Origin: a virus
Strand: one strand, 5' to 3'
Length of the DNA stretch: 25,072 nucleotides
Virus record (IMG/VR): IMGVR_UViG_3300028571_000108
Span: 1-25,072 of that record
Below the pieces are notes generated by a model, which saw only the letters and a program-made list of their open reading frames with translations, was not told the origin of the DNA and ran no database searches. Position numbers and translations under genes: made by a program. Positions 6,890-13,977 of the stretch are shown here, piece by piece. Each line of letters starts with the position of its first letter. The first letter of the stretch is position 1.

Positions 6890-7855
6890 TTAAGAATAAT
6901 AAACAATATCCTGTGGATTAACAAAGCTAAATCCTACTTTCATGTTAGCGCGAGTTCTGATTACAGGCTCAGCTACAGTATCAGCTAAATTAACAGCACG
7001 TAAATCTGAAGAATCACCCTCACCGTCAAAGGCAAAGATTAAATTGTCTTTCAAAGTGATAACAAAAGTATTATTTGACATCCCTGGACAAAGAACAATT
7101 TTGATACCTAAGTAAGTCAAGTTCAAATCCTGAGTGATATATGCTTGAGTGTTACCTGCAGCTACACCTAATCGGTAGATGTTAACCAATTGAGTAGGCA
7201 TGTAGATACGTAGATCAGCAGTTCTTGAAGCAATAGAAGCAGGAACTAAAGCAAAAGCAGCCTGTAAACTAGCACCTAATTCACCTGCTCCTGAGAATGT
7301 AGTGATAGCACCTGTACCACCATTGATAACGTAATTAACACCTGGGACAGGAACTAGAGGAGGTAAAGCTGCAGTTAATGCTACCTCATAACCATCACAC
7401 AAAGCAAGTTGTGGATTAATAGATAAGGTATCACCTTGCCATCTCAAAGACTCAATTTGTCCGTTTACAGCGTTAGCCATTTCTGACCAATAGAAGTTAA
7501 AGAAGTTAGCTACAGAGAAATCACCGTTTGACCCTGCTGCCATCTGTAAAGATACAAAAGACTGCTCTAAGTCAAACTGACAAACCTGGCTCATCGCACT
7601 TAGCGCACATACGTCAACTTCTACTGAGCTTAAATCATCAGTGTTCAAGTTAGGGAAGTTACATGGGGATGTAGCTAAAAGTTGGTTACCAAAAGTAACA
7701 GTACCAATCTTAGTCTTGTACTTGATACCAGGTAGAGTACGGAAGTTATCAGCAATCTCAGTACCACCTAAATAAGCCTGAGCATAGAATGCCTCAGCGT
7801 TTGGTGCAAGAGTTGCACTCGGGTCGATAGTTAAATCAAATCTTAATTTACGCAT
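6890..7855 (-). CDS. Major capsid protein (HK97-fold candidate)
   Basis: The 321-aa protein follows the protease/scaffold gene by 8 bases, the standard place for a major capsid protein. Features consistent with the HK97 fold are a central hydrophobic helix region, an Ala/Gly-rich segment with LQAAFALVPASIASRTADLRIYMP followed by strands, and a C-terminal ANMKVGFSFVNPQDIVYY strand as in many capsid P domains. Ala/Gly content and codon use look like a highly expressed gene. The length is typical for Bacteroidota siphophage capsids. No decoration domain is obvious. Confidence 0.82.
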   Translation of the reverse strand: MRKLRFDLTIDPSATLAPNAEAFYAQAYLGGTEIADNFRTLPGIKYKTKIGTVTFGNQLLATSPCNFPNLNTDDLSSVEVDVCALSAMSQVCQFDLEQSFVSLQMAAGSNGDFSVANFFNFYWSEMANAVNGQIESLRWQGDTLSINPQLALCDGYEVALTAALPPLVPVPGVNYVINGGTGAITTFSGAGELGASLQAAFALVPASIASRTADLRIYMPTQLVNIYRLGVAAGNTQAYITQDLNLTYLGIKIVLCPGMSNNTFVITLKDNLIFAFDGEGDSSDLRAVNLADTVAEPVIRTRANMKVGFSFVNPQDIVYYS

Positions 7856-7863
7856 TTTGTTTG

Positions 7864-8820
7864 TTATTTGTTGTTGTTAAATTTATTAAACATACTTAGT
7901 CTTTGATGTGCACTCAAGGCCACATCCTCCACAATCTCCTCATCCTCTACTGAGGTAGAAAGAATCTCATCTAATTGGTTACGCATGTCTGCAATCATTG
8001 AGGCTACAGCGTTCATGTGCTCATCTAATAAAGGTCTAACAATAGCAATGATAGCCTCTGCATCTATTACAGGGTCAACAGCCATTGTCTCTTCTACTGT
8101 TTCCTCTTCGATAACAGTATCCTCTAGGGCTACCTCTTCTGAGGTCTCCTCTACGTTTTCAACATCACGTATCTCAATAATCTCTCCGTCTTTTACAACG
8201 TAGATTTTATCCTCAATAGTGTGTTCTCCATCAGGTAATTTGTTCATGTTTATATTTGTTTTAGTTTCCTCTTTTAACTTCATTCCAAGGTACCCCTCAA
8301 TGGAGAATCCTATCTGCTCTTGTGCTACAAGTTCGGCATAGTACTCTTTGTCAGTTACTTGTGCGGTTATCATAAGTGTACCTTGTGGTACCTCAATGCC
8401 AAATGATGAGTATGCCTTATCCTCTTTTGGGTTGTCAACTATCCATGCCTCAAGTACATAAGCAGGTACAGTCATAGTAGTATCATGCTCTAGGTTAAAT
8501 AAATCTCTGTTAACCATTTGTTTCATAAACTTACCATGAATAAGCTCTATCTCTTCCTTAGTAAACTTGACATTGTACTCCTCCTTAGTATCCTCATCCA
8601 ATCTGTAAATCTCCATAGGTATCAAAGCAGGTGCAGTGATGCGGTACTTTAACTCATCTGAGAAAAACAACGGCTTAGTTTGGGAGCTAAATGCCATACC
8701 TTTGACTTTGATTGCAGGAGTAGCTGTAAAAGCTATCTGCTCAATGCCAAGGTCCTCACCATTTTCAGCATATGCTGGGTCAATAGTGATTTGATAGGTA
8801 GGAATATTTTTAGATCGCAT
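7864..8820 (-). CDS. Prohead protease (XkdF-like) fused to scaffold domain
   Basis: The N-terminal part (about residues 60-180) resembles XkdF-type phage serine proteases: NLEHD (His112), the segment VLEAWIVDNPKEDKAY, PQGTLMITAQVTDKEYYAEL, and GFSIEGYLGM with Ser173 as the likely nucleophile. The C-terminal third (about 215-318) is very acidic, with long helical stretches, as in scaffolding domains that guide capsid assembly and are then digested. It sits directly upstream of the capsid gene. The catalytic residues are assigned by family pattern only. The ATG at 8818-8820 follows a TATAGGT motif by two bases. Confidence 0.82.
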   Translation of the reverse strand: MRSKNIPTYQITIDPAYAENGEDLGIEQIAFTATPAIKVKGMAFSSQTKPLFFSDELKYRITAPALIPMEIYRLDEDTKEEYNVKFTKEEIELIHGKFMKQMVNRDLFNLEHDTTMTVPAYVLEAWIVDNPKEDKAYSSFGIEVPQGTLMITAQVTDKEYYAELVAQEQIGFSIEGYLGMKLKEETKTNINMNKLPDGEHTIEDKIYVVKDGEIIEIRDVENVEETSEEVALEDTVIEEETVEETMAVDPVIDAEAIIAIVRPLLDEHMNAVASMIADMRNQLDEILSTSVEDEEIVEDVALSAHQRLSMFNKFNNNK

Positions 8821-8822
8821 AC

Positions 8823-8852
8823 ACCTATATTATAAATTCCCTATATTTGTTC
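8823..8852 (-). promoter_or_regulatory. Putative phage late promoter (TATAGGT motif), copy 2, with a second TATAGGG
   Basis: On the minus strand TAATATAGGT (8832-8823) ends two bases before the ATG of the protease/scaffold gene. A related AAATATAGGG lies a further 14 bases upstream, overlapping the plus-strand promoter of the opposite gene pair. The gap is only 43 bases and is divergent, so both directions must be controlled from overlapping sites. Confidence 0.5.
8842..8849 (+). promoter_or_regulatory. Host-type -7 box for the plus-strand gene pair
   Basis: TATATTTG fits the Bacteroidota TAnnTTTG element and lies 14 bases before the ATG at 8864. I see no good TTTG about 20 bases upstream, so the promoter would be incomplete. 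It overlaps the TATAGGG of the opposite strand. Confidence 0.45.
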
Positions 8853-8863
8853 AAAAATTAAAA

Positions 8864-9412
8864 ATGATAACTATCTTAAACAGGGAAATTCCCAATCAAC
8901 TAGAAGAGCTCACCATTGAGCAGTTTGAAGCCATTAGCGATATTAACAATGACACTAACTTGGACTCCATTGATAAGCATTTGCAGGTGTTTGCTTACCT
9001 AGGGATACCTGAGTCTGAATTTTGGGACTATGATGTGGCTAATTTTGTTGACGTGGTTAAACAGTTTAACAGCAGTGAGCACAAAGACTACCCAACAGTG
9101 GAGGAGATAGAACTTGAGGGCTATGTGTACAAAGCACAAATGAAGTTAACTGTACGGGATACAAAGCTCATTGAAAAGATAACCATAAAAAAAGAGAAAG
9201 GCTATATATCTGAGATGTTAGCGGTGATGTTCAAACGGGAGGACCTTACATCCACTGAACACTACACAGATGCACACATCAAGCATAAAGCAAAATTAAT
9301 TAGAAAGCTAAATGCATCTATTTCTATTCCTTACATCATGTTTATTGCACAGAAAATATCACAGCAAGCCAATGATCAAGCTACCGCAGAATTGGAGCCA
9401 AGTCAGTCTTGA
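8864..9412 (+). CDS. Tail assembly chaperone candidate A, 182 aa
   Basis: Soluble, acidic, mostly helical protein starting MITILNREIP. It is similar in pattern to the next gene: LTIEQFEAIS against VSLEQFIEFS, then a helix of the type VANFVDVVKQF against MAELVEEAKWC, then MKLTVRDTKLIE against FNKLTLYEYIDL, and a shared ending of two helices. Two overlapping genes near tail tube and tape measure usually encode tail assembly chaperones, which coat the tape measure during tail building. Here the pair lies on the opposite strand to all other genes. Function is inferred from position and pairing; I cannot name a family with certainty. Confidence 0.5.
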   Translation: MITILNREIPNQLEELTIEQFEAISDINNDTNLDSIDKHLQVFAYLGIPESEFWDYDVANFVDVVKQFNSSEHKDYPTVEEIELEGYVYKAQMKLTVRDTKLIEKITIKKEKGYISEMLAVMFKREDLTSTEHYTDAHIKHKAKLIRKLNASISIPYIMFIAQKISQQANDQATAELEPSQS

Positions 9413-10112
9413 GCAGTTCATTGAATTTAGTACTATAGATAGAGAACAGGGAGCCTACCACTACAACAGTGAGGCTCTCTCTATTTTATCAGATGAACCC
9501 ATGGAGGTTATTGAGGACATGAATGTAGATGACATGGCAGAACTTGTTGAAGAGGCCAAGTGGTGTACCTCTGAGCCATCTAAGAGATACAGGAATGAAG
9601 TGCTTAGCATGAAGTTCAAACCATTCAATAAGCTAACCCTTTACGAGTACATTGACTTAGATTATTTTTTTACAGATAACTATGTAAATAATCTTGACAA
9701 AGTGTGTGCCATCTGCTACCGAAATAGCAAGGTAAATGAGTGGGGTGATGAGATATTTGAGCCCTATGAGTTTGACTGCAATATCAGAGCAGAGCGGTTC
9801 CATGACCTACCCATTACAGATGTCTATGGCATTGTGCATGAGTTTCTCAAGTACAGGGATACGTTTCTAAAAAACTATGAGAACTTATTTAGTGGTGAGC
9901 TTGATGAGGACCTTACTCCAGAGGAACGTAGAGAGTTAGATCCTGAGGAGGTCAAAGAAATAGAGCAGGAGCAGAAGATTGCTAAATGGTCATGGGAGCA
10001 AACTATCTACGGCCTTACAAATGGGGATATAACAAAGAGTGAAAAGGTAGGAGCACTACCTCTCATCTATGTGTTTAATACCTTGGCTATGAAAAAAGAA
10101 TTAGACATCTAA
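9372..10112 (+). CDS. Tail assembly chaperone candidate B, 246 aa, paralogue of A
   Basis: I chose the ATG at 9372 (MIKLPQNWSQ) rather than 9312, because the alignment with the preceding gene begins there. It overlaps that gene by 41 bases in the +1 frame. Compared with A it carries an extra acidic, Glu-rich helical C-terminal part (DLTPEERRELDPEEVKEIEQEQ) and a final helical segment. The gene ends 12 bases inside the 3' end of a gene on the other strand. A programmed frameshift product joining A and B is possible, but I see no convincing slippery site. A chaperone role is inferred. Confidence 0.5.
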   Translation: MIKLPQNWSQVSLEQFIEFSTIDREQGAYHYNSEALSILSDEPMEVIEDMNVDDMAELVEEAKWCTSEPSKRYRNEVLSMKFKPFNKLTLYEYIDLDYFFTDNYVNNLDKVCAICYRNSKVNEWGDEIFEPYEFDCNIRAERFHDLPITDVYGIVHEFLKYRDTFLKNYENLFSGELDEDLTPEERRELDPEEVKEIEQEQKIAKWSWEQTIYGLTNGDITKSEKVGALPLIYVFNTLAMKKELDI

Positions 10113-10553
10113 CGGGAAGCCCTGCTCAAATCCTGGAGGAGCATATAGTGCCTCAAATGTGTAGACTATTTTTTGCTGTCTTTCGAGTACCTCAACAGCG
10201 CCCACCAATGGATACTTTTTAGTTAACCATTCAGTGTACTGCTGATAAATTTCTGCAGTGATACCTCTACTATTTAGCTCATCCGTAAACTGTGCTACGA
10301 AATCACGAGGAGTGATCACTCCATTATTCCATAGATAAGCTCCATTGTTTAAGAATATAAAGTAATAAGCTGCTACTATTTGTATCTCCAATTTTTGGAA
10401 GCCTGTTATCTTGGCATTAATTCTAATAGAGTTAACGAGTGTACCCTCACCACCTGCCAACTCACTATCTACTATTCTCTTAAGTATAGTAGCCATCTTT
10501 CTCCTAGTAGGATAAAGGATGTTAAACTCCCCTGTGTTTGCGTATCTACCCAT
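10101..10553 (-). CDS. Hypothetical neck/tail protein, 150 aa
   Basis: A basic-to-neutral alpha/beta protein starting MGRYANTGEF. The central part (LVNSIRINAKITGFQKLEIQIVAAYYFIFLNNGAYLWNNG) reads as strands around an aromatic core, and the C-terminal half is helical. Small proteins with a similar mid-region next to tail-completion genes are known in Bacteroidota phages and resemble HK97 gp10-type neck proteins in size. Family membership is not established. The start overlaps the preceding small gene by 8 bases, and the 3' end converges with and overlaps the plus-strand pair by 12 bases. Confidence 0.55.
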   Translation of the reverse strand: MGRYANTGEFNILYPTRRKMATILKRIVDSELAGGEGTLVNSIRINAKITGFQKLEIQIVAAYYFIFLNNGAYLWNNGVITPRDFVAQFTDELNSRGITAEIYQQYTEWLTKKYPLVGAVEVLERQQKIVYTFEALYAPPGFEQGFPLDV

Positions 10554-10689
10554 TGATTAATTCTTTATATATATCCATTGTATCATCTATTAGAATGATA
10601 CCCTTATCAGTTTCTACGTGAAGCTGTGTATCACTCACCACCTCAATGGGGCCAGTGATTGTGTAGTCTATTCCATTAATATTAAACAT
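10546..10689 (-). CDS. Small hypothetical protein, 47 aa
   Basis: Starts at the ATG at 10687-10689 (MFNINGIDYT), overlapping the stop of the upstream gene by 8 bases; a longer start at 10731 would overlap it more and adds an unlikely hydrophobic leader. The sequence reads as four short beta strands (YTITGPIEVVS, QLHVETDKGIILI) and a terminal helix, like a small SH3-like or KOW-like barrel. Overlaps on both sides support real translation. Function unknown; perhaps a small virion or assembly protein. Confidence 0.5.
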   Translation of the reverse strand: MFNINGIDYTITGPIEVVSDTQLHVETDKGIILIDDTMDIYKELING

Positions 10690-11308
10690 ATGCGAATACT
10701 TTGAATAGATTAATGTTAGCAACATCAGCAATGTTCTGACATTGCATGGTGAATATAACGTAATTATCTACTGTCCTGTTAAATGCTAAGTTTACAATGT
10801 TACCTGTGGTGTAATCACTATACGCAGAATTTAAATAGCTAGTCAAGTTAGTACCATTGTAACTGAAATTACGCTCAACATAAGCTGTCTGATGTCCGTT
10901 GTTCATTGTAAAGTTAGTGTTGAATAAGGTAGCACCTGTTAAGCTGTTGGTAGTATTAAAGTAGATACGTCCGTACATCTGCCCTGCAGCCCCACTAACT
11001 CTGTACATTCTGAATACTAACTGCAGGATGTTGTTAGTACCTAATGTGTTGGCAGGTATTAATAATGAATGGCATATAGTAACGGCAGTGCTAGTAGTGT
11101 TGGTGCCTGTGACTCCTGAGAAACCTAACAGCACAGGGTTGCTACTACCCCCTGCTGCTGCTGCAATAATCTGAGCACCTGTTATAGCTGTGTTGACAGG
11201 CGAGCCGCCCACAATAGAGGTACACTCTATCAAATCAGTTGGCTGTAAATTTCCTGTGTGAGGTGTGAGGGATGGTCTCCAATCTCCCCACCATAATGGT
11301 GAACTCAT
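10682..11308 (-). CDS. Putative virion surface or tail fibre protein, 208 aa
   Basis: Rich in Thr, Asn, Ser and Gly with low charge, the composition of extracellular beta-sandwich proteins. The N-terminal region has IECTSIVGGSPVNTAITGAQI, a short segment seen at the start of some structural fibre proteins, followed by a domain resembling a jelly roll (residues about 60-208). It is the first gene of a unit with a TATAGGT motif directly before its ATG. It could be a receptor-binding tip, a fibre or a capsid decoration protein; the sequence does not decide. Confidence 0.5.
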   Translation of the reverse strand: MSSPLWWGDWRPSLTPHTGNLQPTDLIECTSIVGGSPVNTAITGAQIIAAAAGGSSNPVLLGFSGVTGTNTTSTAVTICHSLLIPANTLGTNNILQLVFRMYRVSGAAGQMYGRIYFNTTNSLTGATLFNTNFTMNNGHQTAYVERNFSYNGTNLTSYLNSAYSDYTTGNIVNLAFNRTVDNYVIFTMQCQNIADVANINLFKVFAYV

Positions 11309-11336
11309 ACCTATATTATTTTAACCCTCTCAAATG
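11309..11336 (-). promoter_or_regulatory. Putative phage late promoter (TATAGGT motif), copy 3
   Basis: On the minus strand TAATATAGGT (11318-11309) abuts the ATG at 11308. CATTTG (11336-11331) lies upstream with the same 15-base spacing between TTTG and TATAGG as in copy 1. The element fills the whole 29-base gap after the previous gene. Confidence 0.6.
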
Positions 11337-11337
11337 T

Positions 11338-11775
11338 TTAATTAAGTGGGACCGCACAATCAGTCCAATCATTCACTGTCAGTGTGATGTTCATAACATA
11401 TCCTGCAGCATAGTCAAGTAGATCGTTGTTTAATGCCTGAAATGATGGAACACCTACCACATCAAAGGCATAGTCTTGACTGTCCATGTAGTAGATGTAC
11501 AGGTCATTGAGTATCTGCTGTGTATCACTTAGGATAGTAATGATATTAGCCCTATCTTTTTGAATGATGTCAAAGCAATAGATGTCAAAGTTAAACTCTG
11601 AGGTATTTTCGGTAGGGTTAACACTGACCGGTACCACAAACACAATAGGATACTTCTCGTTCTGAGTAGCAAAGTTGTACAGTTGCTCCTTGAAATCACT
11701 ACCTACTTTCATTACCTGTAGATGGTTAGTGTAAAATAGCTCAATGTGGTTAGTAATTGCTTGTAGTGAGTTCAT
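11338..11775 (-). CDS. Tail completion/terminator-like protein, 145 aa
   Basis: Alpha/beta protein with an N-terminal helix (MNSLQAITNHIELFYTN), then strand patterns such as YPIVFVVPVSVN and FNFDIYCFDII, and a final strand YVMNITLTVNDW. This helix-strand arrangement and length fit tail completion/tail terminator proteins (gpU-like fold). These cap the growing tail tube. It is joined to the tape-measure gene by a TAATG overlap. The assignment is from length, predicted fold and position, not from a clear motif. Confidence 0.55.
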   Translation of the reverse strand: MNSLQAITNHIELFYTNHLQVMKVGSDFKEQLYNFATQNEKYPIVFVVPVSVNPTENTSEFNFDIYCFDIIQKDRANIITILSDTQQILNDLYIYYMDSQDYAFDVVGVPSFQALNNDLLDYAAGYVMNITLTVNDWTDCAVPLN

Positions 11776-13976
11776 TATAGTTCAGCGTTTTTGTTAATCT
11801 TATTAATCTTATTCTGTACGTTGGTTACTTGAGTCTCGGAAACTACAGCAGTCACAGTCATAGAGCTATTATTTGTACCACCTCCTGCACTCATTACGTT
11901 CCCAGTGTTAGCTGAGCCAAAGAGCTGAGCACCTTGAGGTACTTGCTGTGCTACATTAGTAGTTGCACCACCTGTATCTCCACCACCACCACCACCACCA
12001 CCTGATGGGGTACCGCCTGATGTTAGTATAGACTTAGCCTTAGCTACGTTGGTAGCAATCTGTATGATACCTGCAGCAAACTGTGCAATACCTGAGGCAC
12101 CAAAGGTAACAGCATTGGATGGGTTAGCATTTGATGCAGCCACGAGTGATGAGATAGCCTTGGCAGTATCAATACCTATCTGTACTAATGCCATGGCCTT
12201 GTTGAATTTCTCAAGTTTCTTTTGGTCCTTGATAAATGCAGCTCCTACATTTTGTATGCCTGTGGCTATGTCTCCTGCTAGCGCTATTTTTGCATCCCTT
12301 TCTTTTGTAGCGTTCTCAATTTTAAGATTAGCCGCATCCTCTTCTATTTTCGTTGTATCATCTTCTAGTTTCTTAGTGAGAGCTAACTGCAGTGCAGCAT
12401 TACCCTCTGCTAGTTTGTACTCTTGGTCATACTTCTCCTGAAGTGCTTGCAGTTTTAATTGGTCCTCAGTGAGTGCAGCATCTGCCAAGGTCTTAGCAAG
12501 GGTTTGCTGTTGTAGCAACTTAGCATCTGCTCTCTTTTTATTTTCTGCAGCCTCCTGATCGTTGTACAGTTGAGTTAATGTTTTCTTTTGCTCTTCTGTT
12601 AGTGTGGTATCTGCCAATGTCTGAGCTCTGAGCTTATCATACTTTGCCTTAGTAACGGCAAGCTCTTTCTCCGTTCCCTCCTCCATCATCTGTAGCTGTA
12701 AATCAGCTATGATCTCATTGCCTTTCTTAAGGTTCTCCTGCTCCAACTTAGTCTTGTCTTCTGATAGCTTGTTAATCTCCTGTTGCTGTTGAATGAGATA
12801 CATCTCGTTAAACTTAGCTTTCTCATCTGCAGTTTTGTTAGCATCATTCTTGAGGTCATTCATTAGCCTTGCATACTTCTCATTCACGATGGCCACCTCT
12901 CTCTCATTGGCATCCTTTATCTGAGATAGTTCAAAGTCTCTGAGTGCCCTGGCATTGTCTAATCTATTTTTAGCAGCGGCCTTAGCTTTCTCTCTAGCTT
13001 TTTCTGCTGCTGCTGCTGCTGCATCTGCTGCTTTGTTATCTGCATCTTTATCCTCCTTGATCTCTTGAGCCTTTATTCTTTTACGTTCATTAACACCACC
13101 TCGAATAATTTTACTCTCTTCATCAATCTGCTTTCTTAACTCAGCTCTTTTCTTAGTTGCCTCCTCACCCTCTTGGTGCCTCATTGCCTCAAGTGCTTTC
13201 TTAGCTGCAGCCTTTCTCTTAATAGCCTCTTTCTCTAGGCCTCTTGACTTGTCAAGCTCAAGCTGTGTAGTATCCTTGCCTGCAATCTTAGCCATGGCAA
13301 TCTCCTGGTCATAGTTCTCGCCTAGTAACTCAGTTCTTTTCTTACTGCTCTCTGATACTTTCTCATTAGCCTTAGCCATCTTCTCAGCGTTCTCATCTGC
13401 AGCGTAGCTGCTTAATCCTAACCAATCACTTAAATCTTTTAAGCCCTGAATTAATGCCTTAACAGGTATCATCAAAAAGTCAATGACTTTCTGTAGTACC
13501 CCTATTTTATGGAGAAAGAGTGCAATAGCCGCCACAATAGCAACAATAACAACGACCAATAAAAAGATTGGGTTAGTTAGTATGGTCATACCTAATTTTA
13601 TAAAGGCTCCCCCTACTGTTTTTAGTGTACTAGTAAGACCACCAAATGCCTTGCCGATATCCTTGGGGTTAATACTCCCTAAGTTTTTAGCAAATACCTT
13701 AGCTTTCTCAGATGCACCCTCAAAGTCCAAACTCATCAGGTCATTCTTAATAGAACGAAAGCTGTTAGATACTGACTCAAACTTAGAGCCTGTGGTGAAG
13801 ATTGCTACCTGTTCATTAGCATCCTTGAGTTGGTCCTTTAATTGCCCTGCACGCTGTGCTAAACGGGTCATTGTTTCGGGATCAGATGCATCAGCTATCT
13901 GCCCTTTAAGGTCTCTGAGCTCTGCTTTGATGGCAGCTATGCCACTTATCTTTAATGGTATCTCTACTTCATTCAT
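11775..13976 (-). CDS. Tail tape-measure protein
   Basis: The longest helical protein here (733 aa) and the ruler of tail length; at about 1.5 angstrom per residue it would set a tail of roughly 110 nm. The N-terminal third has coiled coil (ISGIAAIKAELRDLKGQIA, then QRAGQLKDQLKDANEQ). A hydrophobic segment at residues 131-155 (NPIFLLVVVIVAIVAAIALFL) is a membrane-active helix typical of tape measures. The middle (about 190-560) is a long, charged Ala/Lys/Glu coiled coil. Near the C-terminus there is a second Ala/Ile-rich helix, then a Gly run of eight and a Thr/Val-rich end. No peptidoglycan hydrolase domain is visible. Confidence 0.85.
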   Translation of the reverse strand: MNEVEIPLKISGIAAIKAELRDLKGQIADASDPETMTRLAQRAGQLKDQLKDANEQVAIFTTGSKFESVSNSFRSIKNDLMSLDFEGASEKAKVFAKNLGSINPKDIGKAFGGLTSTLKTVGGAFIKLGMTILTNPIFLLVVVIVAIVAAIALFLHKIGVLQKVIDFLMIPVKALIQGLKDLSDWLGLSSYAADENAEKMAKANEKVSESSKKRTELLGENYDQEIAMAKIAGKDTTQLELDKSRGLEKEAIKRKAAAKKALEAMRHQEGEEATKKRAELRKQIDEESKIIRGGVNERKRIKAQEIKEDKDADNKAADAAAAAAEKAREKAKAAAKNRLDNARALRDFELSQIKDANEREVAIVNEKYARLMNDLKNDANKTADEKAKFNEMYLIQQQQEINKLSEDKTKLEQENLKKGNEIIADLQLQMMEEGTEKELAVTKAKYDKLRAQTLADTTLTEEQKKTLTQLYNDQEAAENKKRADAKLLQQQTLAKTLADAALTEDQLKLQALQEKYDQEYKLAEGNAALQLALTKKLEDDTTKIEEDAANLKIENATKERDAKIALAGDIATGIQNVGAAFIKDQKKLEKFNKAMALVQIGIDTAKAISSLVAASNANPSNAVTFGASGIAQFAAGIIQIATNVAKAKSILTSGGTPSGGGGGGGGDTGGATTNVAQQVPQGAQLFGSANTGNVMSAGGGTNNSSMTVTAVVSETQVTNVQNKINKINKNAEL
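11980..12002. repeat. CCA microsatellite encoding a Gly run in the tape measure
   Basis: Consecutive CCA units on the plus strand, read as GGT codons on the coding strand and giving eight Gly in a row. A change in unit number keeps the frame, so it would only alter a flexible linker. A second short CTG run (about 13004-13022) encodes Ala residues in the same protein. Confidence 0.8.
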
Positions 13977-13977
13977 G

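Noticed and set aside
9185-9195. Run of seven A in chaperone candidate A as a -1 frameshift site
   Set aside because: The second gene is in the +1 relation, and its frame contains a stop at 9219-9221 downstream of the run, so slipping there could not join the two proteins.
9312-9371. Longer start for chaperone candidate B
   Set aside because: The extra 20 residues are the wrong-frame reading of gene A, and the similarity with A begins only at the 9372 start.
12049-12441. Plus-strand open frame opposite the C-terminal half of the tape measure
   Set aside because: Ala/Ser-rich antisense shadow of Ala/Lys/Glu codons; no independent evidence.
13004-13022. CTG repeat as a phase-variation switch in the tape measure
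   Set aside because: Units are multiples of three and in frame, encoding an Ala run; slippage would change length only slightly and not turn the gene off.
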